Part shown: positions 1 through 5,535 of the stretch, piece after piece
Layout of the letters: every line of letters starts with the position of its first letter
Position numbering within the stretch: position 1 is the first letter of the stretch
Assembly: GCA_021781255.1 (NCBI GenBank)
Contig: JAJXXG010000950.1
Location: 1-6,200, forward strand
Length of the DNA: 6,200 nt
Reading direction: 5' to 3'
From: Acidobacteriota bacterium
GTDB lineage: Bacteria > Acidobacteriota > Terriglobia > Terriglobales > Acidobacteriaceae
Notes under the pieces: generated by a model
What the model saw: the letters and a program-made list of their open reading frames with translations, nothing else
Database searches by the model: none
Told to the model about the DNA's origin: nothing
Made by a program: the position numbers and the translations under genes

Positions 1-623
1 GCGTCATTGAAATTCTCAATCCCACCCAGGAGCAGCTCTCCGACTACACCATCGCCTTCCTCCACATCCTCGCCGACCACGCTGCCATTGCCATTGAAAA
101 CGCCCGCGACGTCGCACGCATCCAGGAGCTTACGATCACCGACGACACGACCGGGCTCTACAACATGCGCCACCTCTATGAGGTGCTTACGCGCGAGCTG
201 CAACGCTGCGCGCAGACCGGCGAACCCGTCAGCCTCGCCTTTCTCGATCTCGACCGCTTCAAGCGCGTCAACGATGTGCATGGGCACCTGATCGGCAGCG
301 AGCTGCTCGCCCTCGCCGGCCAGCGCATCCACACACTCAGCCGCCCGCAGGATCTCTGCTTCCGCTACGGCGGTGACGAATTTGTCATCCTCATGCCCAG
401 TACGACTGCCGGAGAAGCCTTCGCGCTCGTCGAAACTCTCCATCGGCAACTAGTCGAAACCACATTCCAGATCAAAAACGGACCCGCGCTCACCGTCAGC
501 GCCAGCGTCGGAATCGCCACCGCCCCGCGCGACGGCGACTCCATCCACGCCGTCATCGGCACAGCCGACTCCCGCATGTACGAAGTCAAAGGCGAAGGCC
601 GCGGCCGAATCCGCGGCGGTTGA
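1..623 (+). CDS. GAF-GGDEF diguanylate cyclase, 3' part
   Basis: The product probably makes the second messenger cyclic di-GMP from two GTP in the cytosol. The gene runs in from the left edge; 206 residues are visible, reading in frame from base 3. Residues 1 to about 40 (ending ILADHAAIAIENAR) look like the last strand and helix of a GAF domain. A short linker helix leads into the GGDEF-domain start, TDDTTGLYNMRHL. The domain is complete: the FLDLDRFKRVND metal/nucleotide segment, the catalytic GGDEF at residues 123-127 (bases 369-383), and the C-terminal SVGIA and ADSRMYEVK segments. An RPQD motif (residues 114-117) lies exactly five residues before GGDEF, the position of the inhibitory I-site RxxD, so product feedback inhibition is likely. 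The GAF ligand cannot be judged because its pocket is outside the window. The gene converges on the downstream minus-strand gene with 54 bp between stops and no clear terminator. Confidence 0.93.
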   Translation, partial: VIEILNPTQEQLSDYTIAFLHILADHAAIAIENARDVARIQELTITDDTTGLYNMRHLYEVLTRELQRCAQTGEPVSLAFLDLDRFKRVNDVHGHLIGSELLALAGQRIHTLSRPQDLCFRYGGDEFVILMPSTTAGEAFALVETLHRQLVETTFQIKNGPALTVSASVGIATAPRDGDSIHAVIGTADSRMYEVKGEGRGRIRGG

Positions 624-677
624 AGCAGCCGCTCTCTTCCAACCGCACCGCGACGTTAACCCGGTCTGACACTCTTC

Positions 678-2456
678 TCAAGGTCGCGGACCCGCAGACC
701 TTGCGTTCGCGGCTATCGTTTCCCCCGTCGGATAAGGCGTCACGGACACAGGGCCAGTGTCCGGCTGCACCAGCCACACCTTGCGGTCCTTGTAATACTG
801 AATTAGTTCCCGATTCCCGTCCGCTCCCATGTCGTCCGCCCAGATAACTTTCTGTCCATCGATATCCGCGCCGTTATAGACCCACTGATCAAAGACTTCA
901 TGGGAAGCAGAATAGCGCACGATGGCCAGTTGGCGACCCGGCAGCGCTGACAGCTCATTCTCCACGCTCTCCCGCGAGGTGCCGAAATGATCCGGGCCGT
1001 ACCAGAGCATCAACCAATTGGACGACGGCCAATATTGCACCGGGCAGTACAAGAGACGGTCGAAGGGCCGCATCAGGGCGAGGCCCAATAGAGCCACAAA
1101 TCCATTACGAATAAGTGCCCGGCCTACCCCTCCCCCCTTATTCCACACCCAGAGGTGCCGCGCGGCCTCGATCCCAAGCGCATAAATTGCGCCGGTAAAG
1201 GGTGCAACGTAATGAGGGAGAACGAACACCTCAACGCAACTGCCCGCAAAGAGAAACGCAAGGCAGACAACGAGGAACCGTATCCGCCGATCAAGGAGGG
1301 CCCTCGGCAAGAAGAGCAGGAGTGGCAATAACGCGAGTCCAGAAAAGAAATAGACAGTTCGGACGATGTCGAGTACATGCCGCCGAAGTGCAGTCAAGGG
1401 CGCGTCCCACAGAGGTTCGTTGGGCAACAAGCCCTCAAACTCTTTGCGGTAGAATCCCCTCATCAAGGCTTGCCGATAGAGCGGTTCAGGTCGCGGCTTC
1501 TGCCAGATGAAGTACGGGGCAATTGCATAGGTCGCCCGGTTCACTGTGTACGGCAAGGTCGTCGCCTTTCCGAAGTTGCGATAGTCGTAATAGCCAAGCC
1601 AGCCGACTGCTCCAACGATCAGCGCCAACGGCAGCGAAGCCATCTTCAGAAGAGTAAACCGCGGGGGAAGATTCTTGCCGCGCACCAGCCAAATCCCCGA
1701 CCTCACTACGACAGGGAGACACAACAGCGTTCCCTCGTAGGGTCTCGTGAAGCCCACGAGAACAACCCCCATCGCCGTCAGGAGCAAATGACGGAAATGA
1801 ACCTTCCGCAAAATACGCGGTAGTGCGCCGAGAATCAGAGCCCCGCCGAGCCCTGCGATCGATCCGCCGCCGGAATAGCTATTCACCCAGTAGCTGAATA
1901 ACCCAAGATGCAGCACCGCCAGCAAACCACCGAGCAATGCCCATTGCGGGGGAACCCACTCCTGCAGCATCCAGCAGATTGCCGCGCACATCAGCGCAGT
2001 CACAACCAGGATGCCGAACCAGGGATGACCAAACACGGCTTTGCTCAGCGCCAGTAGAAGTCCAATCGCAGGAAAATACATGGAGTTATACGTGGGCACC
2101 ATCGTGACATGGATCGTCTCGAAATGTGTCCACATCGCAGGTGTCGCATTCGTAATTCGCCCGTGAAGAAAAGTGTCCGCCGCTAGGAAAAGGCTGAAGT
2201 CGTCCGTTTCGAATGGTAGAGGGATGGGCAGCAGTGGAAGCAACGCCAGACGCAGCACGATCACGGAAAGCCCTACAAGCAGTACAGACTGATGCTTTTT
2301 CCGCGCGATGCCTGCGAAGAATCGCTCAATCGCCTGAAATTTCGCGGCACCAGCCCGCGGCAGGCCAACGGCCAGCAGTAGCCCGGCCAGCGTCAGGCTG
2401 CCTTCCACAAACTGCAGGGTCAAGCCGAATTGTTCGCTATGGGGTAAGGTCATCAC
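678..2456 (-). CDS. polytopic GT-C-type glycosyltransferase-like membrane protein
   Basis: This 592-residue protein is probably an inner-membrane glycosyltransferase of the GT-C fold (RgtA/B/C/D, ArnT or PMT-like), which would move sugars from a lipid-phosphate donor on the periplasmic side. About ten or more hydrophobic segments fill residues 14 to 460. After the second segment comes ETDDFSLFLAAD (83-94), whose acidic pair matches the Asp/Glu motif in the first outer loop of GT-C enzymes. Other notable blocks are HGRITN (98-103), PTYNSMYFPAIG (121-132), a glycine-rich SYSGGGSIAGLGGALILG (193-210) and FTRPYEG (236-242). Residues about 465-592 form a soluble tail. Acceptor and donor cannot be deduced. 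Translation can start at GTG 2456 or the adjacent ATG 2453; neither has a strong Shine-Dalgarno. It is the only gene after the pilin terminator, so it probably has its own promoter, which I could not identify. Confidence 0.85.
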   Translation of the reverse strand: MMTLPHSEQFGLTLQFVEGSLTLAGLLLAVGLPRAGAAKFQAIERFFAGIARKKHQSVLLVGLSVIVLRLALLPLLPIPLPFETDDFSLFLAADTFLHGRITNATPAMWTHFETIHVTMVPTYNSMYFPAIGLLLALSKAVFGHPWFGILVVTALMCAAICWMLQEWVPPQWALLGGLLAVLHLGLFSYWVNSYSGGGSIAGLGGALILGALPRILRKVHFRHLLLTAMGVVLVGFTRPYEGTLLCLPVVVRSGIWLVRGKNLPPRFTLLKMASLPLALIVGAVGWLGYYDYRNFGKATTLPYTVNRATYAIAPYFIWQKPRPEPLYRQALMRGFYRKEFEGLLPNEPLWDAPLTALRRHVLDIVRTVYFFSGLALLPLLLFLPRALLDRRIRFLVVCLAFLFAGSCVEVFVLPHYVAPFTGAIYALGIEAARHLWVWNKGGGVGRALIRNGFVALLGLALMRPFDRLLYCPVQYWPSSNWLMLWYGPDHFGTSRESVENELSALPGRQLAIVRYSASHEVFDQWVYNGADIDGQKVIWADDMGADGNRELIQYYKDRKVWLVQPDTGPVSVTPYPTGETIAANARSAGPRP

Positions 2457-2530
2457 TCGGGATCATGGGAGGCACTTCATGCGTGTGGCCCGTACATGCG
2501 AGGCCAACACCATCTTAGTGGATGTATGCC

Positions 2531-2575
2531 CCACCGCACACAGCCTTGGCTCCCAAGTGTCGCAAGGATCGGTGG
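2531..2575. repeat. imperfect stem-loop upstream of the glycosyltransferase gene
   Basis: CCACCG (2531-2536) pairs with CGGTGG (2570-2575) and encloses a compact hairpin, CTTGG-CTC-CCAAG (2545-2557), flanked by a possible ACA/TGT extension. On the minus strand it would lie about 75-120 nt upstream of the glycosyltransferase start, in its leader or promoter region. It could be a leader structure or an operator, but the arms are short and chance is possible. Nothing else stands out in 2457-2530. Confidence 0.3.
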
Positions 2576-2582
2576 AGCAAAG

Positions 2583-2604
2583 AAAAAAATCTGCCGGACG
2601 GCAG
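2583..2604 (-). terminator. rho-independent terminator of the 2670-2870 pilin gene
   Basis: Read on the minus strand, CTGCC-GTCC-GGCAG forms a 5-bp GC-rich stem with a 4-nt loop. One A follows, then seven T residues (bases 2589-2583). It starts 65 nt after the stop codon of the 2670-2870 pilin gene and is oriented to end that transcript. The stem is short, so efficiency may be moderate, but the stem plus U-tract pattern is clear. Confidence 0.7.
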
Positions 2605-2669
2605 GGCTCTGCGTCCCGGTTTGTCTGTACGCAGGGCTAGGCCAGAGAATCGCCTCACAGCCACACGGC

Positions 2670-2870
2670 TCAACTGCTCGCTGAACTTCCGACCGCGCTG
2701 ACAATCGCAGAATAGATTATGCAGATGTCCGTTCTCACCGATTCCAACCCGGCGATCACGGTGAAGGCGATGAGGGCCACGACGAGGCCATACTCGACCA
2801 GGTCCTGGCCGTCCTCACGCAACACACAAGCCTTGATCCGGTTGTACAGCATGCAGACAAGATTCGCCAT
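2670..2870 (-). CDS. flp: Flp/Fap-type class IVb pilin (distal copy)
   Basis: This 66-residue protein is a Flp-family pilin, the subunit of Tad-type adhesive pili. The 21-residue leader ends in REDG, followed by QDLVEYGLVVALIAF. This fits the prepilin-peptidase site G|XXXXEY with Glu at +5 and Tyr at +6 of the mature protein. Cleavage would leave a 45-residue mature pilin: a hydrophobic helix of about 20 residues, then a short polar tail (VRTDICIIYSAIVSAVGSSASS). The block GQDLVEYGLVVAL is identical in the second pilin of this window, so the two are paralogues. This copy differs by a cysteine in its tail (DICIIY) and another two in its leader. ATG 2870 is preceded by AGAGGA (2880-2875) at good spacing. 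A terminator follows the stop. No strong promoter is visible directly upstream; a poor sigma-54-like match lies at 2915-2930. It may be read through from the upstream pilin gene. Confidence 0.92.
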   Translation of the reverse strand: MANLVCMLYNRIKACVLREDGQDLVEYGLVVALIAFTVIAGLESVRTDICIIYSAIVSAVGSSASS

Positions 2871-3042
2871 AGAATCCTCTTCTCGACCGGAGTTGCACGG
2901 TCAAACTAGAAAGAGCCCCGCCGGATCCAAGACAACCGTGAGCCGCAGAGCCTGAACCCAGCCGCCTTTTTGTAACCCGGTGACCGGCACATCCTGCAGC
3001 ACCACCACATCGCTCCTCTTCAGAAAGCGGTCCGGTGCCTCC

Positions 3043-3092
3043 GGCCGATTACGTCCAGTAAAAATATCCCCGCCTGCGTTCAGTCATCGGCC
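3043..3092. repeat. 7-bp inverted repeat
   Basis: GGCCGAT (3043-3049) and ATCGGCC (3086-3092) are perfect inverted copies separated by 36 bases that include an A/T-rich patch (AAAAATAT). It lies about 170-220 bp upstream of the distal pilin start on the minus strand. It could be a split operator, an RNA stem or chance. Confidence 0.25.
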
Positions 3093-3143
3093 CACTGAGC
3101 CGGCAACTCTAAGAGCCAGGGCATGGAATTCACACCCTGCTGG

Positions 3144-3160
3144 CGCTCGTAGCACGAGCG
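3144..3160. repeat. perfect 7-bp hairpin with a 3-nt loop
   Basis: CGCTCGT-AGC-ACGAGCG is a perfect inverted repeat; a G/T wobble (3143/3161) would add an eighth pair on the plus strand. It sits 13 bases outside the closing helix of the three-way-junction block and may belong to the same structured element. No T-run follows on either strand, so it is not an ordinary terminator. Confidence 0.5.
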
Positions 3161-3173
3161 TGGTTGGGGGCAA

Positions 3174-3296
3174 TTGCCTGGGACCTCCATCGGAGCCGTG
3201 GCGCAGGACCTATCCTGAGAGACCACGGCTACGAAACGCAGGGCTTCCGGCATCTATGAATCGAAGATGCCCTGACTCGATGGCGATTCCAGGCAA
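3174..3296. ncRNA. candidate structured RNA: three-way junction
   Basis: The block can fold as follows. P1 pairs 3174-3193 with 3277-3296 in one register: 16 Watson-Crick pairs, 2 G/T wobbles and 2 mismatches in 20 positions. P2 starts next to P1: AGCCGTGG (3194-3201) with CCACGGCT (3223-3230), an asymmetric internal loop, then CAGGA-CCTA-TCCTG (3204-3217). An 18-nt joining segment (3231-3248) leads to P3: GGCATCT (3249-3255) with AGATGCC (3265-3271), possibly extended by CAG/CTG (3239-3241 and 3272-3274). The number of nested, in-register stems makes chance unlikely. The strand is open: P1 wobbles favour plus, one position each in P1 and P2 favours minus, and the pilin genes are read on minus. 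I do not recognise a known riboswitch, ribozyme or sRNA class. A small palindromic mobile element (REP/MITE-like) is the main alternative, though no target duplication is seen. Confidence 0.5.
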
Positions 3297-3328
3297 GTGA
3301 CCGACTCTAGATAAGTTTAGAGATCACT
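3296..3328. repeat. two-part hairpin next to the three-way junction
   Basis: AGTGA (3296-3300) pairs with TCACT (3324-3328), and inside it CTCTA (3305-3309) pairs with TAGAG (3318-3322), with a small internal loop (CCGA opposite A) and an 8-nt loop. It shares base 3296 with the closing helix of the neighbouring element, so the two could stack end to end. There is no T-run. Confidence 0.4.
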
Positions 3329-3377
3329 CCGCCGGGAGAGTTTGCATTCCGCATAACCCAAAACAACTGGGACTCTC

Positions 3378-3575
3378 TTAGCTAACTGCGCTCGTCAGGG
3401 TGGCGGTGATGTCGCTGAAAACAGTGCTGATCTCAGTGCCGAGGGCCTTCATCGCAGTAACGGCAAAGAGGGCAACCAGAGCAACGACCAGGCCGTACTC
3501 AACCAGATCCTGGCCTTCTTCGTTCTTAAGAAGGTCCTGGACCTTCACAAGGATGTTCATCATAAGATTGTTCAT
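3378..3575 (-). CDS. flp: Flp/Fap-type class IVb pilin (proximal copy)
   Basis: This 65-residue protein is the second Flp-family pilin and the first in transcription order. The leader (21 residues) ends in KNEEG and is followed by QDLVEYGLVVALVALFAV, giving the G|XXXXEY processing site and the hydrophobic N-terminal helix that drives membrane insertion and fibre packing. The mature form would be 44 residues with a Ser/Thr-rich tail (TEISTVFSDITATLTSAVS) and no cysteine. ATG 3575 is chosen because GGAGAG (3587-3582) lies 6 bases upstream; an in-frame start at 3626 would add 17 residues unlike a pilin leader and would leave this ribosome site inside the gene. A sigma-54-type promoter sits upstream with a predicted leader of about 44 nt. 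Assembly would need a TadA ATPase, TadB/C platform, secretin and prepilin peptidase, none of which is encoded here. Confidence 0.94.
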   Translation of the reverse strand: MNNLMMNILVKVQDLLKNEEGQDLVEYGLVVALVALFAVTAMKALGTEISTVFSDITATLTSAVS

Positions 3576-3581
3576 TCGTCT

Positions 3582-3587
3582 CTCTCC
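3582..3587 (-). promoter_or_regulatory. ribosome binding site fixing the proximal pilin start
   Basis: GGAGAG on the minus strand lies 6 bases before ATG 3575. It decides for this start over the longer in-frame start at 3626. Confidence 0.75.
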
Positions 3588-3630
3588 AAGGTGGGTTGTG
3601 TCCCAGCGGTAGGCTGGTGACCCCATATTA

Positions 3631-3646
3631 GCAATCCCGATGCCAA
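3631..3646 (-). promoter_or_regulatory. sigma-54 (RpoN) -24/-12 promoter of the proximal pilin gene
   Basis: On the minus strand TTGGCATCGGGATTGC is followed by T. It matches the sigma-54 consensus TTGGCACG-N4-TTGCW except for CAT-C in place of CAC-G, and has the required GG and GC dinucleotides with exactly 10 bases between them. The predicted transcription start is near 3619, giving a leader of about 44 nt to ATG 3575. Type IV pilin genes are often sigma-54 dependent. Upstream IHF-like and palindromic sites at the expected distances support the call. Confidence 0.7.
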
Positions 3647-3673
3647 TGCTCGAAGATTTTGCGCTTCTAATAA

Positions 3674-3686
3674 AATCAACATTTTA
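3674..3686 (+). promoter_or_regulatory. IHF-like DNA-bending site
   Basis: AATCAACATTTTA matches the IHF consensus WATCAANNNNTTR at every defined position and lies in an A/T-rich patch (3656-3687) within otherwise GC-rich DNA. Its centre is about 61 bp before the predicted sigma-54 start, between promoter and upstream palindromes, the usual place for a bend that brings an enhancer-bound activator to the polymerase. Confidence 0.5.
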
Positions 3687-3718
3687 CAGCCACGCGGGCG
3701 GGCAAAGCGTAAACATTT

Positions 3719-3775
3719 GTATACACCCGATCGGGGCATATTCCCCCTCTGGGTATACATGACACCTAAGTGTCA
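3719..3775. promoter_or_regulatory. palindrome cluster, candidate activator binding sites
   Basis: Four palindromic sites lie within 57 bp: GTATAC (3719-3724), CCCGATCGGG (3726-3735), a second GTATAC (3753-3758) and TGACAC-CTAA-GTGTCA (3760-3775). GGGG-CATATT-CCCC (3733-3746) is a further small inverted repeat. Relative to the predicted pilin start near 3619 they lie at about -100 to -156, typical for upstream activating sequences of NtrC/PilR-type enhancer-binding proteins. The two GTATAC copies are 34 bp apart, close to three helical turns. Which site, if any, is used cannot be told; TGACAC-N4-GTGTCA is the strongest dyad. Confidence 0.5.
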
Positions 3776-3966
3776 CTGCTGTTGTCCACCGGTAACCCGC
3801 TCATTTTCAACTTGATCCGGGTAAACCAGCAAGCAGGATGGCGCACAGGTAGATGGCCCCTCTCCGTCGGGCCGCGCAACCGCCATCCTGAAGCTGCAAA
3901 ATATTGCAATGATTACAGCTATGGTCGAGTGACCGCTCGTCGGCGGCTCCGCCACTGCCTTGGCCC
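3776..3966. other. gap between glpD and the pilin upstream region
   Basis: No protein gene is supported. Apart from the long stem at 3834-3890, the gap holds smaller inverted repeats: a bulged stem at 3791-3827 (GGT-A-ACCCG with CGGGT-AA-ACC), AGCTG/CAGCT (3892-3896 and 3916-3920) overlapping TGCAA-AATA-TTGCA (3895-3908), and a short GC-rich hairpin GGCG-GCTC-CGCC (3942-3953) soon after the glpD stop. None has a T-run, so I cannot name a rho-independent terminator for glpD. Confidence 0.55.
3834..3890. repeat. long stem-loop downstream of glpD
   Basis: CAGGATGGCG (3834-3843) and CGCCATCCTG (3881-3890) form a perfect 10-bp stem. Inside, after an asymmetric internal loop, GGCCC (3855-3859) pairs with GGGCC (3869-3873) across a 9-nt loop. 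On the minus strand it would lie in the 3' untranslated region of the glpKD transcript. No T-run follows. It could be an RNA-stabilising or processing structure, a small RNA, or a palindromic repeat element. Confidence 0.5.
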
Positions 3967-5535
3967 TCAACTCACGGTGTATTGCTCTGCAAGCGCCAAG
4001 AACGCCTCTACCTGAGCCGACACCCACGCCGCATCCCGCCCCAGTTCCCCGGCCAGCAGTCTGGCCACCGGCTCGGCCATCGCCATGGCCGCTCGCGCAT
4101 TCAAAAACAGCGCCCGCGTCCGCCGCGCCAGCACATCTTCCACCGTCCGCGCCATCTCCGCCCGTGCCGCCCAAACCACTTCCGCGCCGATGTAGGGCAG
4201 CTCCGGATGAAGCTGCTTGCCCAACGCTGGATGATCCTGCGCCAGCCACCGGATCGCCTCCGCGTCCGCGCCGTAGACCTCCAGGCTGCCCAGGCTCGCC
4301 GCATTCTCCATGTATCCGTGAATCCTCAGGTTCCGCGTGGTGCAGGGTTCGTCGCGGAGCCTGCCAAGGGTGATGGCATGGTCCACGCAGTCCTCGGCCA
4401 TGTGCCGGTAGGTTGTCCACTTGCCGCCGGTGATCGTCAGCAGACCCGAGGCATCCACATGAATCGTGTGATCGCGTGAGAGCGCCGACGTTTTGCCCTC
4501 GCCTTTAACCAGCGGCCGGAGCCCCACGTAGACAGCCAGCACATCGGCGCGGCTCGGCGGCCGGGTCAGGTACCGTCCCGCAGTCTCCAGAATAAAATCA
4601 ATCTCTTCCTCCAGCGGTCGCGGTTCCACGCTGGGCGCATCCACGGGCGTATCCGTCGTCCCGGCTACGGCATGTCCGTGCCAGGGAATCACAAACAGCA
4701 CGCGCCCATCGCTGGTGCGCGGCACCATCAGCGCCGTATCGCCTTTCAGGAACGACCGGTCAAACACCAGGTGAATGCCCTGGCTGGTGACGACCAGCGT
4801 TTCCGCCGCGGGGTCCGCCATGCGGCGGATGGAATCCGTGAAGACGCCTGTTGCGTTGACCACCATGCGCGCCGGAATCGCAAGCTCCTCGCCCGTCTCC
4901 ATATCCCGCGCCGTCATGCCGTTCACGTAGCCCTCCGCATCGCGCGTCAGGCCGGTCGCAGGGCAGTAGTTCACCAGCGTCGCGCCATGGTCGGCGGCCG
5001 TCATGGCCAGGTGCACCAGTAGCCGCGCGTCGTCAAACTGCCCGTCGTAATAGATCACCCCGCCGCGCAGCTCCTCCGGCTCCAGCGCCGGCAGCAGCGC
5101 CAGCGTCTCTTCCTTGCTCAGCACCTTCGATGTTCCAAACCCGTATTTGCCGGCCAGCATGTCATACAATTTGAGGCCGATGCCGTAAAACGGCGCTTCC
5201 CACCAGGAATAGTTCGGCACCACAAACGCCAGATCATGCACCAGGTGCGGCGCGTTCTGCCGAAGCAGCCCGCGCTCCTTCAGCGCCGACATCACCAGAG
5301 ACACGTTTCCCTGCTCCAGATAGCGCACGCCGCCGTGCACCAGCTTCGTCGACCTGCTGCTGGTGCCTTTGCCAAAGTCGTAGGCCTCCACCAGCACCAC
5401 GTCCAGTCCGCGCGCCGCCGCATCCACGGCCACGCCCATGCCCGTCGCGCCGCCGCCAACCACCGCGATGTCCCACGGCTTGTTCTGCCGCGCCCGATCG
5501 CGGATCTTCAGCACCATCTCATCTCTGCGCATCAT
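3967..5535 (-). CDS. glpD: aerobic glycerol-3-phosphate dehydrogenase (FAD)
   Basis: GlpD oxidises sn-glycerol 3-phosphate to dihydroxyacetone phosphate at the inner face of the cytoplasmic membrane and reduces quinone. The product is 522 residues from ATG 5535, close to the roughly 500 of E. coli GlpD. The FAD-binding Rossmann motif [11 protein letters not shown] (residues 22-32) ends its second strand in Glu50, which should bind the FAD ribose. [17 protein letters not shown] (58-74) is the second family signature. Substrate-site blocks YVGLRPL, LSRDHT and GGKWTTYR are intact, so the enzyme should be active. The tail after about residue 380 is the C-terminal helical domain. ATG 5535 overlaps the glpK stop as ATGA and has GGAG just before it; ATG 5532 is equally possible. 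A longer start at 5574 would add 13 residues inside glpK. It forms an operon with glpK. Confidence 0.96.
   Translation of the reverse strand: MMRRDEMVLKIRDRARQNKPWDIAVVGGGATGMGVAVDAAARGLDVVLVEAYDFGKGTSSRSTKLVHGGVRYLEQGNVSLVMSALKERGLLRQNAPHLVHDLAFVVPNYSWWEAPFYGIGLKLYDMLAGKYGFGTSKVLSKEETLALLPALEPEELRGGVIYYDGQFDDARLLVHLAMTAADHGATLVNYCPATGLTRDAEGYVNGMTARDMETGEELAIPARMVVNATGVFTDSIRRMADPAAETLVVTSQGIHLVFDRSFLKGDTALMVPRTSDGRVLFVIPWHGHAVAGTTDTPVDAPSVEPRPLEEEIDFILETAGRYLTRPPSRADVLAVYVGLRPLVKGEGKTSALSRDHTIHVDASGLLTITGGKWTTYRHMAEDCVDHAITLGRLRDEPCTTRNLRIHGYMENAASLGSLEVYGADAEAIRWLAQDHPALGKQLHPELPYIGAEVVWAARAEMARTVEDVLARRTRALFLNARAAMAMAEPVARLLAGELGRDAAWVSAQVEAFLALAEQYTVS

Larger units (their letters stand above)
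2871..3377. other. gene-free stretch between the two pilin genes
   Basis: I see no credible protein gene in these 507 bases on either strand; the readable frames are low-complexity, rich in Arg, Ser and Pro, and have no convincing start signal. What it does hold is a run of inverted repeats: 3043-3092, 3144-3160, the three-way-junction block 3174-3296, 3296-3328, and a weak pair GAGAGT/ACTCTC (3336-3341 and 3372-3377) directly after the stop of the upstream pilin gene. The last pair encloses a minor CCCA/TGGG hairpin (3357-3371) and lacks a T-run, so it is not a standard terminator. Confidence 0.75.

Noticed and set aside
624..677. Bidirectional terminator between the convergent genes
   Set aside because: No hairpin with a flanking T-run could be found in the 54-bp gap.
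2956..2972. Plus-strand terminator at the TTTTT run (2967-2971)
   Set aside because: No stem precedes the T-run and no plus-strand gene ends nearby.
3194..3230. Group II intron domain V, suggested by GAGCCGTGG...CCACGGCT
   Set aside because: The internal loop is too asymmetric, the tetraloop is not GNRA, and no other intron domains or reverse transcriptase are present.
3194..3271. Hammerhead ribozyme (CGAAAC at 3232-3237 after a stem in a three-way junction)
   Set aside because: The essential CUGAUGA segment before the stem is absent.
3236..3274. c-di-GMP-I (GEMM) riboswitch, suggested by ACGCAGGGCTTCCGGC
   Set aside because: Only a loose likeness to the P3 side of GEMM; the conserved GCAAA-type joiners and the receptor pairing are missing.
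3174..3296. Transposon or IscB-associated (HEARO/omega) RNA remnant as a firm call
   Set aside because: No transposase or IscB/TnpB gene and no target-site duplication at the ends; kept only as an alternative.
2980..3300. 106-codon plus-strand reading frame in the pilin spacer
   Set aside because: Composition is rich in Arg, Ser and Pro with no recognisable domain or good ribosome site, and it runs through the inverted repeats. It looks like a chance open frame.
3576..3626. Longer start for the proximal pilin at 3626
   Set aside because: The extra 17 residues do not resemble a prepilin leader, and the good GGAGAG site would be inside the gene. The predicted sigma-54 transcript start near 3619 is also downstream of it.
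3773..4420. 215-codon minus-strand frame overlapping the glpD 3' end
   Set aside because: It is glpD read in another frame (Gly/Arg/Ala-rich) and then runs through the gap; no sign of a separate gene.
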